Below are positions 8,494 to 17,561 of a DNA stretch of 64,000 bases, piece after piece. Numbering within the stretch: the stretch's first letter is position 1; every line of letters begins with the position of its first letter. The translations under genes were made by a program, and so were the position numbers. The stretch covers positions 3,906,001 to 3,970,000 of the forward strand of contig NZ_JARUND010000001.1 in the NCBI RefSeq assembly GCF_036898825.1, written 5' to 3'. The notes beneath the pieces are model-generated. The model had not been told where the DNA came from, did no database searches, and saw only the letters and a program-made list of their open reading frames with translations. The stretch is from Streptomyces sp. B21-083. GTDB lineage: Bacteria > Actinomycetota > Actinomycetes > Streptomycetales > Streptomycetaceae.

Positions 8494-8536
8494 ACAGCCC
8501 TCAAGGGCGCATCAGCCGTAACGACCGGAGGAACCC

Positions 8537-8932
8537 ATGACACCCATAGCCCGTTTCCGTACCGTCGTCGTCGACTGTCCCGAGCCGCGCGCGCTGGCCC
8601 GCTTCTACGCCCGGGTCGTCGGGGGTACGCCCGCGGACGAGGACCCCGAGTGGGTCGTCCTCCAGGTTCCCGGCGGCCCGCGCCTCGCCTTCCAGCAGGC
8701 GCCCGGGTACTCCCCGCCCGAGTGGCCGCGGGCCGACCACGGCTCCCAGCAGTTCCATCTCGACCTGGACGCCGGCTCCACCTGGGCGGAGCTGGACACG
8801 GCCGAGGAGGCGGTCCTCGCGCTGGGCGCCCGCCCGCTGGATTCGGACGACCAGGACGGCAAGCGGGACTTCCGTGTGTACGCCGATCCGGCGGGGCATC
8901 CGTTCTGCCTCTGCCGGGTCGAGCACGCCTGA
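8537..8932 (+). CDS. VOC-family (glyoxalase-like) protein 2
   Basis: A 131-residue paralogue of the preceding gene. It shares the order VVDCPEPRALARFYARVVGG, then LQVPGGPRLAFQQAPGY, QQFHLDLD, LGARPLDSDDQD and YADPAGHPFCLCRV. An extra stretch around residue 75 (AGSTWAELD) is the main difference. The pair looks like a local tandem duplication, probably transcribed together and perhaps controlled by the divergent CGNR protein. ATG start with CCGGAGGAA upstream. Confidence 0.85.
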   Translation: MTPIARFRTVVVDCPEPRALARFYARVVGGTPADEDPEWVVLQVPGGPRLAFQQAPGYSPPEWPRADHGSQQFHLDLDAGSTWAELDTAEEAVLALGARPLDSDDQDGKRDFRVYADPAGHPFCLCRVEHA

Positions 8933-8955
8933 ATCCCGCGAACCACTGAGGCAGG

Positions 8956-10140
8956 TCAGCCGTCCAGCTCCGCGATCCGTGCCGTCGACGGCTCGCGGCG
9001 CTGCTGGGCCGCCTTGGCCGTGAAGTCGGCGCTGCGCAGCACGCGTTGGACGTTCCCCCAGGTGAGAAGGGTGAGGTCGGGCTCGGTCCAGCCTCGGCGC
9101 AGGAGTTCGGCGATCAGGTTCGGGTAGCAGGAGGCGTCGCCGAGTTCCTGCGGGTGTGCGCTGCCGGCGTCGTAGGTGCCGGACAGCCCGACACACTCCG
9201 GGCCCGCCACCGCACGGACGTGGTCGAGATGGTCGGCGACGTCACGGACGGACGGCCCGGCCTGCTCCGCCGTCAGCGGCACCAGGCACAGGCCTCTGGC
9301 CGCGCCCAGCTCGGCGAGCGTCGCGTCGGGGAGGTTGGCGGGGTGGGGACGCAGGGCGCGGGCGGCGGAGCGGGTGCACAGGACCGGCGCCTTGGAGATC
9401 GTCACGGCACGGCTGATGGTGGCCGGGGAGGCGCCCGAGAGGTCGGCCAGCACGCCGAGCCGGTTCATCTCGCGGACCACCTCCTCGCCGAACCGGGTCA
9501 GCCCGGCCTCGCTCGCCCAGGACGTCCCGGCGAGGGTGAGCACGCGCAGGCCCAGGGAGTGCAGGACTCGCAGGATGCCGATCGAGTCGTCGAGGGCGGC
9601 CGCGGCGGCGGGCCCGAGGACGACGGCGACCCGACCGCAGTTGCGCGCGTCGGTGACCTGCCCGGCGGTGCCGGTGAGCCGCAGGCCCTCGGGGTGGCTC
9701 CGGGCCACCGTCTTGACCAGGTCGAGCTGTTCCAGGGTGGCGCCCACGGCACGGTCACCGGCGAGGCCCTCCGGCAGGTGCAGCGCCCAGAACAGTGCGC
9801 CAACGTGGCCGCGTCGCATCCGGGGCACGTCGGTGTCGACGGCGCTCTCACCGAGCTCCAGGTCGTACCAGGGCAGGTGGCGCAACGCCCAGGGCAGCCC
9901 GCTGTAGCCGTCGGCGACGGGGTTCGCGGCGAGGAGGGCGTGGGCGCGGTCGAGGGGATCGGCGTCCGGGTCGCGGAGGAGGGCGAGCGCGAGCTCCGCG
10001 TCCGTGGCGTCGCCGGGTGGCTCGTCGGGGTGCTCGTCGGGGTGCTCGTCGGACTCCGGCGCGGGGACGGGCGTGGCGGCCGACGGGTCGGGTTTCCCGA
10101 CCTCGGCTGTGGTGCGCAGTTCGTCCTGCAGGTCGGCCAT
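8956..10140 (-). CDS. M19 dipeptidase-like protein lacking metal ligands
   Basis: A 394-residue homologue of membrane dipeptidase, clearly paralogous to the gene at 12430-13617: both share [19 protein letters not shown] / [25 protein letters not shown] and LTWGN. All five zinc-site positions are replaced. HND becomes YSG (Y79-G81), the Glu in GAEGG becomes Ala (about A178), the His in LSHV becomes Gly (G236), and SHS becomes TRS (R257). GGDYDG also becomes SGTYDAG. About 60 extra N-terminal residues are acidic and Pro-rich. The fold is probably kept without peptidase activity, so a binding or regulatory role is inferred. No frameshift interrupts the frame. Confidence 0.85.
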   Translation of the reverse strand: MADLQDELRTTAEVGKPDPSAATPVPAPESDEHPDEHPDEPPGDATDAELALALLRDPDADPLDRAHALLAANPVADGYSGLPWALRHLPWYDLELGESAVDTDVPRMRRGHVGALFWALHLPEGLAGDRAVGATLEQLDLVKTVARSHPEGLRLTGTAGQVTDARNCGRVAVVLGPAAAAALDDSIGILRVLHSLGLRVLTLAGTSWASEAGLTRFGEEVVREMNRLGVLADLSGASPATISRAVTISKAPVLCTRSAARALRPHPANLPDATLAELGAARGLCLVPLTAEQAGPSVRDVADHLDHVRAVAGPECVGLSGTYDAGSAHPQELGDASCYPNLIAELLRRGWTEPDLTLLTWGNVQRVLRSADFTAKAAQQRREPSTARIAELDG

Positions 10141-10562
10141 GACGGGCTCCCGTACGTCGTGATCTACCTCGTGATCGCAATACGGTCACCGTCGCACGGG
10201 GGCGAGGGGGCTTCCTGGTGGGTGGGGCGTTCGGGGGTACGCCGGGCTCGGGAGTGTGCGCGCGCTCGGCGCACGGTGGGGCGCACGACGGAAAGCGTTC
10301 CGGCCGACGCCACAGAAGACACAACTCACCTCGTCCGCCGCAGCAGACCCACACGCGTGTGTGACCTACGCAACTTCGCCGCCCTCGAACAGCTCCCGTC
10401 GATTAGACATGTGTCGTTCGGGTAAGCCCAATTTGACGACAGCCAGAGGCTTACATCTGTTGGCCTATCGCGATTGGGAGTGACGCGAGTCGACCTACTA
10501 CGATGGCGAAGTTTCGGCACGACCAGTGCCCAACCGCCGCTGTCAAGATCCTTAGGAGCATC
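10141..10562. other. Intergenic region before the XRE regulator
   Basis: No supported gene. The part from 10400 to 10500 is A+T-rich and contains TTGACG near 10434, a plausible -35 box for the XRE regulator, but no convincing -10 follows at the right distance. An in-frame ATG at 10503 exists but lacks a ribosome binding site. Confidence 0.4.
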
Positions 10563-11420
10563 ATGCCCACGGCCGTGGACCCGAGTCTCAATCGCCGCAA
10601 GCTGCGACTGGCGCTGAAATCAGCCCGCGACAAGCGCGGTCTGACGCAGCGGGACGCGGCCGACGCGCTGGAGTGGTCGCTGTCCAAGCTGATCCGCATC
10701 GAGGCGGGCACGGTCAGTCTGTCCGTCACGGATCTGCGCGCGATGCTCATCGAATACGGCGTGAACGACCCCGATGCCGTCGCGGAGTTGGAAGACGCGG
10801 CCCGGGGCAGCAAGGGTCAGTCCTGGTGGTCCGAGTACAACGACGTCATCAGCCAGCCCTTCTCCCAGTACCTGGGCTACGAGAGCGCGACGAACCTCAT
10901 CCGGAGCTACCACCCGAGTCTCATCCCGGGCCAGCTGCAGATCACGGACTACATCACCGCCCTCTGGGAGGTCAGTGAGCCGACTCCCCGGGCCAGGCGC
11001 CTCATCGACATGAGGCTGGCCCGACAGGAAAGGGTCTTCCAGGACGGCGGTCCCAAGGTCGAGATGATTCTGGACGAGTCCGCGCTGCGCCGCCAGATCG
11101 GCGGTCCCGGGGTAATGCGCCGTCAGTTGGCCCACCTCAAGAGGCTCGCGTCCGGAGACCAGACCAAACTGCGGGTCCTGCCCTTCACGGCCGGCGCCCA
11201 CGACAGCATGGACAGCAGTTTCATCCTCCTGGGCTTCCATGACGACGAGGACGTCCTGTACCTCTCCGGACCCGGCGGCGTTCTCACCAACCGGGACGAC
11301 CGGGAGAAGGTCGCCCGCTACCAGGAGTGCTTCGAAGACCTGCAGAACAAGGCGCTCGACGAGGAGAGCACGATGGCACTGTTCGACGACCTCATCGAAA
11401 ACTTCCACCGCACCCCCTGA
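10563..11420 (+). CDS. XRE-type regulator with DUF5753
   Basis: A 285-residue protein with an N-terminal helix-turn-helix (about residues 15-70; LKSARDKRGLTQRDAADALE then LSKLIRIEAG) and a DUF5753 ligand-like domain (about 95-275; YHPSLIPGQLQITDYITALW, then RQERVF and LRVLPF). This is the regulator half of the actinobacterial XRE-DUF5753/DUF397 pairs, some of which act like toxin-antitoxin or developmental switches. The ATG at 10563 is chosen for AGGAG just upstream (spacing 4). Its DUF397 partner is 0.7 kb away on the other strand, although partners are normally adjacent and co-directional. Confidence 0.9.
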   Translation: MPTAVDPSLNRRKLRLALKSARDKRGLTQRDAADALEWSLSKLIRIEAGTVSLSVTDLRAMLIEYGVNDPDAVAELEDAARGSKGQSWWSEYNDVISQPFSQYLGYESATNLIRSYHPSLIPGQLQITDYITALWEVSEPTPRARRLIDMRLARQERVFQDGGPKVEMILDESALRRQIGGPGVMRRQLAHLKRLASGDQTKLRVLPFTAGAHDSMDSSFILLGFHDDEDVLYLSGPGGVLTNRDDREKVARYQECFEDLQNKALDEESTMALFDDLIENFHRTP

Positions 11421-11456
11421 CGTCCAGTCAGCGTGCACTGAGGCCCGGGGGACGTC

Positions 11457-11852
11457 ATGACAAGCGACGACGAGCGCAAGGGACCGGAGCTGGGCCCCCG
11501 CCGCTCGCGCCGCGCTGAGCCCGACTACAACATCTTCCTGCAGTCGGGAGCCGCTGCCGGTGAATCGGACGAGACGTACCCGTATCCGCCCGGGCCTCAG
11601 CGCGGGAAGGTGGATGTCGACGTCACGATCAAGCTTCTGCGCAACCTCGCCGCCCTGGTCGTGTTCTCCTCGGTCACCCTCACCCTCGTGGCCTTCGCCG
11701 GCATCGGAATGGGCGTACCGCCGTGGTTCTGCCTTGTCGTCGCCTTCGGCGGTGGCCCGCTCACGATCTGGGCGTTCGTCATGGCCTTCGGTGCGGTGCA
11801 GTCCTCGCTGCTGGACGGACGAGGAGGTCCACCGTCCAGTGGCGGGCCGTAG
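11457..11852 (+). CDS. Small membrane protein
   Basis: A 131-residue protein. A charged N-terminal half (to about residue 55) is followed by two hydrophobic segments, LAALVVFSSVTLTLVAFAGI and FCLVVAFGGGPLTIWAFVMA. It starts 36 bases after the XRE regulator and is probably in the same transcript. No family is recognised. Its 3' end overlaps the end of the convergent gene at 11779-12054 by 74 bases, so one of the two stop positions may not be used by a real gene. Confidence 0.6.
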   Translation: MTSDDERKGPELGPRRSRRAEPDYNIFLQSGAAAGESDETYPYPPGPQRGKVDVDVTIKLLRNLAALVVFSSVTLTLVAFAGIGMGVPPWFCLVVAFGGGPLTIWAFVMAFGAVQSSLLDGRGGPPSSGGP

Positions 11853-12054
11853 CCGGTGAGCGCACCCACCACCAGCCCGCGGCGGCGGACACCGCGACCA
11901 GCACCGCCAGCCACATCACGAGCCGCACCCACAGGCTTCCGCCCAGCAGAGAGACGCCCGCGCCGGCAGCCATGGCGAGCATGCCCGTCACCACGCAGTA
12001 TCCGGCCAGCCCGGGATTCCTGGCCACCGTCTGCCCTCGGCGTTCGCCGCTCAT
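11779..12054 (-). CDS. Small two-helix membrane protein
   Basis: A 91-residue protein with two hydrophobic segments (about residues 13-33, LAGYCVVTGMLAMAAGAGVS, and 38-58, RLVMWLAVLVAVSAAAGWWW) and a basic tail. The ATG at 12054 is the first start followed by a normal hydrophilic N-terminus (MSGERRGQTVARNPG). It overlaps the convergent membrane-protein gene by 74 bases and starts 35 bases after the DUF397 gene, in the same direction. Function unknown. Confidence 0.5.
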   Translation of the reverse strand: MSGERRGQTVARNPGLAGYCVVTGMLAMAAGAGVSLLGGSLWVRLVMWLAVLVAVSAAAGWWWVRSPATARHWTVDLLVRPAARTAPHRRP

Positions 12055-12088
12055 CTCACATCCCGTGCTCAGTTCGCACCACTCGAAG

Positions 12089-12340
12089 TTACACTTTGTC
12101 CCGATCTGTAACATCCGGGGCGAGGAACAGAGTCTTCGCCACCCGCCAGGCATCCGCTGTGAAGCTCACCGGCGCGCCGTCCGGCCGTTTGGAATCGCGG
12201 ACGCGAACCACCCCGGGCACTCTGGCAACCTCACAGCAGTCCTGATCATCAGTGCCGCTGTAGCTGCTCTTCCGCCAGACAATCGCACCCCGATCCCCGG
12301 CCAACGCAGCCCCCTCGATATCTCGCCCCGCTCCGAGCAA
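12089..12340 (-). CDS. DUF397 protein
   Basis: An 83-residue protein with the DUF397 signature IVWRKSSYSGTDDQDCCEVA, then VRVRDSKRPDGAPVSF and the usual Trp/Phe-rich C-terminal strand. DUF397 proteins are the small partners of XRE-DUF5753 regulators in Streptomyces, and the likely partner lies at 10563-11420. The first 20 residues before the signature are longer than average, and a later start is possible. Confidence 0.88.
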   Translation of the reverse strand: MLGAGRDIEGAALAGDRGAIVWRKSSYSGTDDQDCCEVARVPGVVRVRDSKRPDGAPVSFTADAWRVAKTLFLAPDVTDRDKV

Positions 12341-12429
12341 CGCTGAACGCGCCTACGGTTCTTACCCGTTGTGGCCACGGTTCAACAGACGGTCGCCCCT
12401 CTGGCGCGTTCTGGGGGTCCGGGCGCCCC

Positions 12430-13617
12430 TCACCCGTCCAGTTGCTCCAGCGTGGCGTTGGAAGGCCCACGCCCCTCCCGTACCTCCCGTGCCACATCCT
12501 CCGCAGCCCCCAGCACCCGCACCGCGTTCCCCCAGGTCAGCTTGGCAAGATCACCCTTCGACCAGCCCCGGTCCAGCAGCTCCGCGATCAGGTTCGGGTA
12601 GCCGGAGACGTCCGACAGCCCGTCCGGGGTGAACGCCGTGCCGTCGTAGTCGCCGCCGATGCCCAGGTGGTCGATTCCGGCCACCTCGCGCATGTGGTCC
12701 AGGTGGTCGGCGACCGTCGCGGCCGTGGCGACCGGGCGCGGGTTGGTCTCCTCGAAGGACCGGTGGACCTTCATCGCCTCGGGGGTCGTGGCGAGATGGT
12801 GGAAGCCGTGGGCGCGCATGTTGTCGTCCGCTGCGGCCGTCCAGTCGACGGCGGCCTGGAGCACGAACTTCGGTACGAACGTCACCATCGCCATCCCGCC
12901 GTTGACGGGCAGGCGTTCCAGTACGTCGTCGGGGATGTTGCGCGGGTGGTCGCACACCGCGCGCGAGGAGGAGTGGGAGAAGATCACCGGCGCGACGGAC
13001 GTGTCCAGCGCGTGCCGCATCGTCGTCGCGGCGACATGCGAGAGGTCGACCAGCATGCCGAGGCGGTTCATCTCCCGGACCACCTCGCGGCCGAACTCCG
13101 ACAGACCGCCGACGCGCGGCTCGTCCGTCGCCGAGTCCGCCCACGCCACGTTGTCGTTGTGGGTGAGGGTCATGTAGCGCACGCCCAGCGCGTACAACCC
13201 CCGCAGGGTGCCGAGAGAGTTGGCGATCGAGTGACCGCCCTCGGCGCCCATGAGGGAGGCGATACGGCCCTCACGCCGGCCCGCCTCCATGTCGGCGGCC
13301 GTCAGCGCGGGCCGCAGATCATCCTCGTACCGCGCGATCAACTGGCGTACGCAGTCGATCTGTTCGAGAGTCGCGGGCACCGCGTCCGGCAGGTCGGGGC
13401 GGACGTACACCGACCAGTACTGCGCACCGACCCCGCCCTCGCGAAGGCGCGGGATGTCGGTGTGCAGGTGGGTGTTCTGGGCGGTGGCGATGTCGCGGGC
13501 GTCGAGGTCGTAGCGGACCTGCTCGCGCAGCGCCCACGGAAGGTCGTTGTGGCCGTCGACGACCGGGAACTCACGCAGCAGTTCCCGGGCCCGCTCCAGT
13601 GAGCTCACGGACGTCAC
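12430..13617 (-). CDS. Membrane dipeptidase family M19, catalytically complete
   Basis: A 395-residue zinc dipeptidase that hydrolyses dipeptides. All ligands are present: H23 and D25 in DGHNDLPW, E126 in MGAEGGHS, H194 in DLSHV, H215 in FSHSSSRA, and the GGDYDG segment near the end. No signal peptide is seen, so it is probably cytoplasmic. The GTG start overlaps the purE stop (GTGA), so it is the last gene of a purK-purE-dipeptidase operon. It is the intact paralogue of the ligand-free protein at 8956-10140. Confidence 0.92.
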   Translation of the reverse strand: MTSVSSLERARELLREFPVVDGHNDLPWALREQVRYDLDARDIATAQNTHLHTDIPRLREGGVGAQYWSVYVRPDLPDAVPATLEQIDCVRQLIARYEDDLRPALTAADMEAGRREGRIASLMGAEGGHSIANSLGTLRGLYALGVRYMTLTHNDNVAWADSATDEPRVGGLSEFGREVVREMNRLGMLVDLSHVAATTMRHALDTSVAPVIFSHSSSRAVCDHPRNIPDDVLERLPVNGGMAMVTFVPKFVLQAAVDWTAAADDNMRAHGFHHLATTPEAMKVHRSFEETNPRPVATAATVADHLDHMREVAGIDHLGIGGDYDGTAFTPDGLSDVSGYPNLIAELLDRGWSKGDLAKLTWGNAVRVLGAAEDVAREVREGRGPSNATLEQLDG

Positions 13618-14156
13618 TTCCCGAAACCGAAGCCGCCGCCGCCCGCGCCGCTCTCGACCTTGGCGCGCAGCCGCTTGCCCTTCTCGGTGGCCTGGTCGTT
13701 CAGTTCCTGCTGGAACTCCCGCATCCGGCCGAGGAGTTCCTCGTCGTGCGAGGCCAGGATGCGCGCCGCCAGGAGGCCCGCGTTGCGCGCGCCGCCGACC
13801 GAGACGGTGGCGACCGGTACGCCCGCCGGCATCTGGACGATCGACAGCAACGAGTCCATGCCGTCGAGGTACTTGAGGGGGACGGGGACACCGATCACCG
13901 GGAGCGGGGTCACCGAGGCCAGCATGCCGGGCAGGTGGGCGGCGCCGCCCGCGCCCGCGATGATCGCCTTCAGTCCGCGCTCGGCGGCGTGCTCGCCGTA
14001 CGCGATCATCTCGTGCGGCATGCGGTGCGCGGAGACGACGTCGACCTCGTACGCGATCTCGAACTCGTCGAGGGCCTGGGCGGCTGCCTCCATGACGGGC
14101 CAGTCGGAGTCCGAACCCATGACGATGCCCACGACGGGGCCTGCGACGGAACTCAT
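13614..14156 (-). CDS. purE: 5-(carboxyamino)imidazole ribonucleotide mutase
   Basis: A 180-residue class I PurE, which converts N5-CAIR to CAIR in purine synthesis. Motifs are [14 protein letters not shown] near the N-terminus, the SAHRMP loop with the catalytic His, [11 protein letters not shown] and [11 protein letters not shown]. The C-terminal 20 residues are a Gly-rich tail. The ATG at 14156 overlaps the purK stop by 4 bases; a longer upstream frame is only purK read out of phase. It acts directly after PurK. Confidence 0.95.
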   Translation of the reverse strand: MSSVAGPVVGIVMGSDSDWPVMEAAAQALDEFEIAYEVDVVSAHRMPHEMIAYGEHAAERGLKAIIAGAGGAAHLPGMLASVTPLPVIGVPVPLKYLDGMDSLLSIVQMPAGVPVATVSVGGARNAGLLAARILASHDEELLGRMREFQQELNDQATEKGKRLRAKVESGAGGGGFGFGK

Positions 14157-15313
14157 TCGGTGATCGTGCCTCTCAGGTAACCGGCTGCGTGACGGGCGCG
14201 CTCCAGCACGTCGTCCAGGTCGTCGCCGTAGGTGTTGACGTGGCCGACCTTGCGGCCGGGCTTCACGTCCTTGCCGTACATGTGGATCTTCAGCTGCGGG
14301 TCGCGGGCCATGCAGTGCAGGTACGCGGAGTACATGTCGGGGTAGTCGCCGCCCAGGACGTTCGCCATGACCGTCCACCTGGCGCGGGGGCGCGGGTCGC
14401 CGAGCGGGAGGTCGAGGACCGCGCGGACGTGGTTGGCGAACTGGCTGGTGATCGCGCCGTCCTGGGTCCAGTGGCCCGAGTTGTGCGGGCGCATCGCCAG
14501 TTCGTTGACCAGGATGCGACCGTCAGGGGTCTCGAACAGTTCGACGGCGAGGTGGCCGACGACGCCGAGTTCCTTGGCGATGCCCAGGGCCAGTTCCTGG
14601 GCCTGGAGGGCCAGCTCCTCCGCGATGCCGGGCGCCGGGGCGATGACCGTGTCGCACACGCCGTCGACCTGCTGGGATTCGACGACCGGGTACGCGACGG
14701 CCTGGCCGTGCGGGGAGCGGACGACGTTCGCCGCCAGCTCCCGTACGAAGTCGACCTTCTCCTCGGCCAGGACCGGCACGCCGGCCCGGAAGGGGTCGGC
14801 GGCGTCCGCCGCCGAGCGGACGACCCACACGCCCTTGCCGTCGTAGCCGCCGCGGACCGTCTTGAGGACGACCGGGAAGCCGTCCCCCTGGGCACCTTCG
14901 GAAAGGCCCTCGGCCGCGAAGGCCACCACGTCCTCGACATCGCGCACGATGCGATGGCGCGGGCACGGCACCCCGATCTCGTCGAGCTTCGCTCGCATCA
15001 CGCCCTTGTCCTGGGCGTGCACGAGCGCGTCGGGGCCGGGGCGGACGGGGATACCGTCCGCCTCCAGCGCCCGAAGATGCTCGGTCGGGACGTGCTCGTG
15101 ATCGAAAGTGATCACATCGCACCCCTGCGCGAACGCACGCAGCGTCTCCAGGTCGCGGTAGTCGCCGATGACGACATCACCGACCACCTGCGCCGCGGAA
15201 TCCTGCGGGGTGTCACTGAGGACCTTGAACTTGATGCCGAGCGGGATGCCCGCCTCGTGTGTCATACGAGCGAGCTGCCCCCCGCCGACCATGCCGACTA
15301 CCGGGAACGTCAC
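14153..15313 (-). CDS. purK: 5-(carboxyamino)imidazole ribonucleotide synthase
   Basis: A 386-residue ATP-grasp enzyme that carboxylates AIR to N5-CAIR with ATP and bicarbonate. It begins [19 protein letters not shown], the PurK N-terminal fold. The ATP-grasp part has [20 protein letters not shown] and [16 protein letters not shown]. The GTG at 15313 is the natural start: family members begin within a few residues of [10 protein letters not shown]. The large in-frame extension upstream is antisense to the GtrA gene. Promoter in the 145-base gap to the divergent GtrA gene. Confidence 0.95.
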   Translation of the reverse strand: MTFPVVGMVGGGQLARMTHEAGIPLGIKFKVLSDTPQDSAAQVVGDVVIGDYRDLETLRAFAQGCDVITFDHEHVPTEHLRALEADGIPVRPGPDALVHAQDKGVMRAKLDEIGVPCPRHRIVRDVEDVVAFAAEGLSEGAQGDGFPVVLKTVRGGYDGKGVWVVRSAADAADPFRAGVPVLAEEKVDFVRELAANVVRSPHGQAVAYPVVESQQVDGVCDTVIAPAPGIAEELALQAQELALGIAKELGVVGHLAVELFETPDGRILVNELAMRPHNSGHWTQDGAITSQFANHVRAVLDLPLGDPRPRARWTVMANVLGGDYPDMYSAYLHCMARDPQLKIHMYGKDVKPGRKVGHVNTYGDDLDDVLERARHAAGYLRGTITE

Positions 15314-15457
15314 CCGCCAAGAGTATCGGCCCGGCCATCGCGGCCCGATTACACGCCTGTGACCCGATGCGCACAGGCAAGCCCCATAGGGGGTGGTTAG
15401 CATGGCCGGGTTGACGAAATCCCACACTGCGATCCCACAGACGGGGGCCGACAGACC

Positions 15458-16039
15458 ATGGAACATGGTTCCAAACGTGGTTCCAAAGACGGTTCCGACG
15501 GGCTTCATACCCCGCCCCGGAGCGCCGTACGCCGACGGTTCGACCAGTTCGCGGCCGAGGTGGCGAAGTTCGGGGCGGTGGGCACGGCGGGGCTTCTCGT
15601 CAACCTGCTCGTGTTCAACCTGGTGCGCGGCACGACCGATCTCCCGGTGGTCCGGGCCAGTGTGACCGCCACGGTCGTCGCGATCTGCTCGAACTACGTC
15701 GGCTTCCGCTACTTCACGTACCGGGACCGCGACAAGAGCGGCCGTACGAAGGAACTGACCCTGTTCCTGCTGTTCAGCGCGGTCGGGCTGGTCATCGAGA
15801 ACGGCGTGCTCTACGCGGCGACGTACGGTTTCGGCCTGGACAGCCCGCTGCAGAGCAACGTCTTCAAGTTCGTCGGGATCGGTGTCGCGACCCTGTTCCG
15901 GTTCTGGTCGTACCGTACGTGGGTGTTCCGTACGCTTCCGGCGCGTGAGGCGGTCGCCAGCGCCGAATCGTTCCTGGAGGAGCTCCCCAAGGGTGGGACG
16001 ATTCCCGGGCGCCGGAATCAGCGTCAGCGGGTGGGTTGA
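15458..16039 (+). CDS. GtrA family membrane protein
   Basis: A 193-residue protein with four predicted membrane helices typical of GtrA/DPMS proteins, which help move lipid-linked sugars across the membrane. Motifs are VAKFGAVGTAGLLVNLLVFN (helix 1), NYVGFRYFTYRDR (after helix 2), LFLLFSAVGLVIENGVLY (helix 3) and FRFWSYRTWVFR after helix 4, which is the most conserved family element. The first 30 residues are polar and start choice is uncertain; the ATG at 15458 is the longest reasonable one. It stands alone between purK and a repeat element. Confidence 0.85.
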   Translation: MEHGSKRGSKDGSDGLHTPPRSAVRRRFDQFAAEVAKFGAVGTAGLLVNLLVFNLVRGTTDLPVVRASVTATVVAICSNYVGFRYFTYRDRDKSGRTKELTLFLLFSAVGLVIENGVLYAATYGFGLDSPLQSNVFKFVGIGVATLFRFWSYRTWVFRTLPAREAVASAESFLEELPKGGTIPGRRNQRQRVG

Positions 16040-16049
16040 GCGGTCCGGT

Positions 16050-16122
16050 GCGGCACCGTCGTGGCTTGTCGCGCCCACGCGGCGGAGCCGCATATCGATA
16101 CGGCCCCGCGCCCCTATGAGGG
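16050..16122. repeat. Streptomyces intergenic repeat, copy 1
   Basis: Contains GGCTTGTCGCGC ... CCCCGCGCCCCT, the reverse complement of the core in copy 2 (17461-17530), with an inserted CCACGCGGCGGAGCCGCATA-type hairpin. I recognise this as a very common non-coding repeat family of Streptomyces genomes. It lies between the convergent GtrA and sensor-kinase genes. Confidence 0.7.
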
Positions 16123-16125
16123 CGC

Positions 16126-17400
16126 CTACCTGACCGTCCGCTCCTCGTCGTCGCCCGGTGGCTTCTTCAGCGGCGTCCGGGACAGGAAGAGGCCGAAGAC
16201 CGGTGGCTGGGCCTGAAGCATCTCCAGACGGCCCGCGTCGGCCTCCGCGAGGTCGCGGGCGACGGCGAGGCCGATGCCGGTGGAGTTGCGGCCGCTGATC
16301 GCCCGCTCGAAGATCCGGGCGCCGAGGTCGGCCGGGACGCCGGGTCCCTCGTCCGTGACCTCGATCACGGCCTGGTTGCCGATGACGCGGGTGCGTAGCG
16401 CGACCGTGCCCCCGCCGTGCATGAGGGAGTTCTCGATCAGGGCGGCCAGCACCTGTGCGACCGCGCCCGGGGTGCCGACGGCCTGCAGATGCCGTTTGCC
16501 GGAGCTGACGATGGCCCGGCCCGCGCTGCGGGAGGCGGGGCGCCACTCGGCGAGCTGCTGCTGGATGACCTCGTCGAGGTCGAAGGTGACGGCGGAGCCG
16601 GTGCGCGGGTCGCGGGCGTTGGTGAGAAGCCGCTGGACGACGTCCGTGAGGCGTTCGACCTGCGTGAGCGCGATCGTGGCCTCCTCCTTCACCGTGTCCG
16701 GGTCGTCGGTGAGGGTGATCTCCTCAAGGCGCATGGAGAGGGCCGTGAGGGGCGTACGCAGCTGGTGCGAGGCGTCCGCCGCCAGCCGGCGTTCGGCGGT
16801 GAGCATCCGGGCGATACGTTCCGCCGAGCTGTCCAGCACATCCGCGACCCGGTCGAGCTCCGGGACGCCGTACCGCTTGTGACGGGGGCGCGGGTCTCCC
16901 GAGCCGAGGCGTTCGGCGGTCTCGGCGAGGTCGGTGAGCGGCGAGGCGAGCCGGTTGGCCTGCCGTACGGCGAGCAGGACGGCGGCGATGACGGCGAGCA
17001 GGGCGACGGCGCCGATGATCAGCAGGGTGCGGCCGACCTCACGGGTCACGGAGGAGCGCGATTCCTCGACCCGGACGGTCTCGCCCTCCTCACCGTCCTC
17101 CTCGGCGGAGATGACGTCACCGACGGGCTGGTCCCCGACCTCGATGGGCGCGCGGCCGGGGATGCGCACCACGGCGTACCGGTCGCCGGTGACGAGACCG
17201 CCCAGCACCTTGGAGTTGATCTGCTCGTCACCGAGGATCCGGCTGTCCACGATGCTGGCCAGCCGCACGGCCTCGGAGTCCACCCGTTCCTGTGCGCTGG
17301 AACTGATGGTCCGCGTCTCGACGATGACGAGCGACACACCGAACACGGCGATCACCACGAGCACGACAGCGAGGGTGGACTGGATAAGACGACGACGCAC
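16126..17400 (-). CDS. Sensor histidine kinase
   Basis: A 424-residue membrane kinase. Helix 1 is at about residues 6-28 (LIQSTLAVVLVVIAVFGVSL), followed by a roughly 110-residue extracytoplasmic sensor with an acidic patch (EEDGEEGE). Helix 2 is TLLIIGAVALLAVIAAVLLA, then a HAMP linker (LASPLTDLAETAERL). The H-box is ADASHQLRTPL with phospho-acceptor H212. The ATP-binding part has N-box ENSLMHGG, G1 EVTDEGPGVP and G2 GRNSTGIGLAVARDL. The GTG at 17400 has GGAGG upstream. It follows its response regulator at 17562-18239 in the same direction, separated by a repeat element. Stimulus unknown. Confidence 0.93.
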   Translation of the reverse strand: MRRRLIQSTLAVVLVVIAVFGVSLVIVETRTISSSAQERVDSEAVRLASIVDSRILGDEQINSKVLGGLVTGDRYAVVRIPGRAPIEVGDQPVGDVISAEEDGEEGETVRVEESRSSVTREVGRTLLIIGAVALLAVIAAVLLAVRQANRLASPLTDLAETAERLGSGDPRPRHKRYGVPELDRVADVLDSSAERIARMLTAERRLAADASHQLRTPLTALSMRLEEITLTDDPDTVKEEATIALTQVERLTDVVQRLLTNARDPRTGSAVTFDLDEVIQQQLAEWRPASRSAGRAIVSSGKRHLQAVGTPGAVAQVLAALIENSLMHGGGTVALRTRVIGNQAVIEVTDEGPGVPADLGARIFERAISGRNSTGIGLAVARDLAEADAGRLEMLQAQPPVFGLFLSRTPLKKPPGDDEERTVR

Positions 17401-17460
17401 GGCCCCTCCGGGCGATGGCTGACAAACGACGAACACGCCCTGGGACCCTGGGCGCCCCGC

Positions 17461-17530
17461 AGGGGCGCTCCCAGGGGCGCGGGGAACTGCGCGACCAGCC
17501 CCCACGCGCCCGCGGCCGCACAACAGCCGC
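17461..17530. repeat. Streptomyces intergenic repeat, copy 2
   Basis: Core CAGGGGCGCGGGGAACTGCG followed by CGACCAGCCCCCACGCGCCC, the standard form of the genus-wide repeat. It sits inside the operon, in the 161-base spacer between response regulator and kinase, inverted relative to copy 1, so the kinase gene is flanked by the two copies. Confidence 0.75.
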
Positions 17531-17561
17531 AAGCCCCCCGGAGGGTTACGCGCGTAGTCGG

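Noticed and set aside
10503..10562. Upstream ATG (10503) as start of the XRE regulator
   Set aside because: No ribosome site precedes it and the added 20 residues are not typical, whereas AGGAG precedes 10563.
12442..13602. Long plus-strand frame opposite the intact dipeptidase
   Set aside because: Complete overlap with a well-supported M19 gene and a low-complexity Arg/Val/Gly translation.
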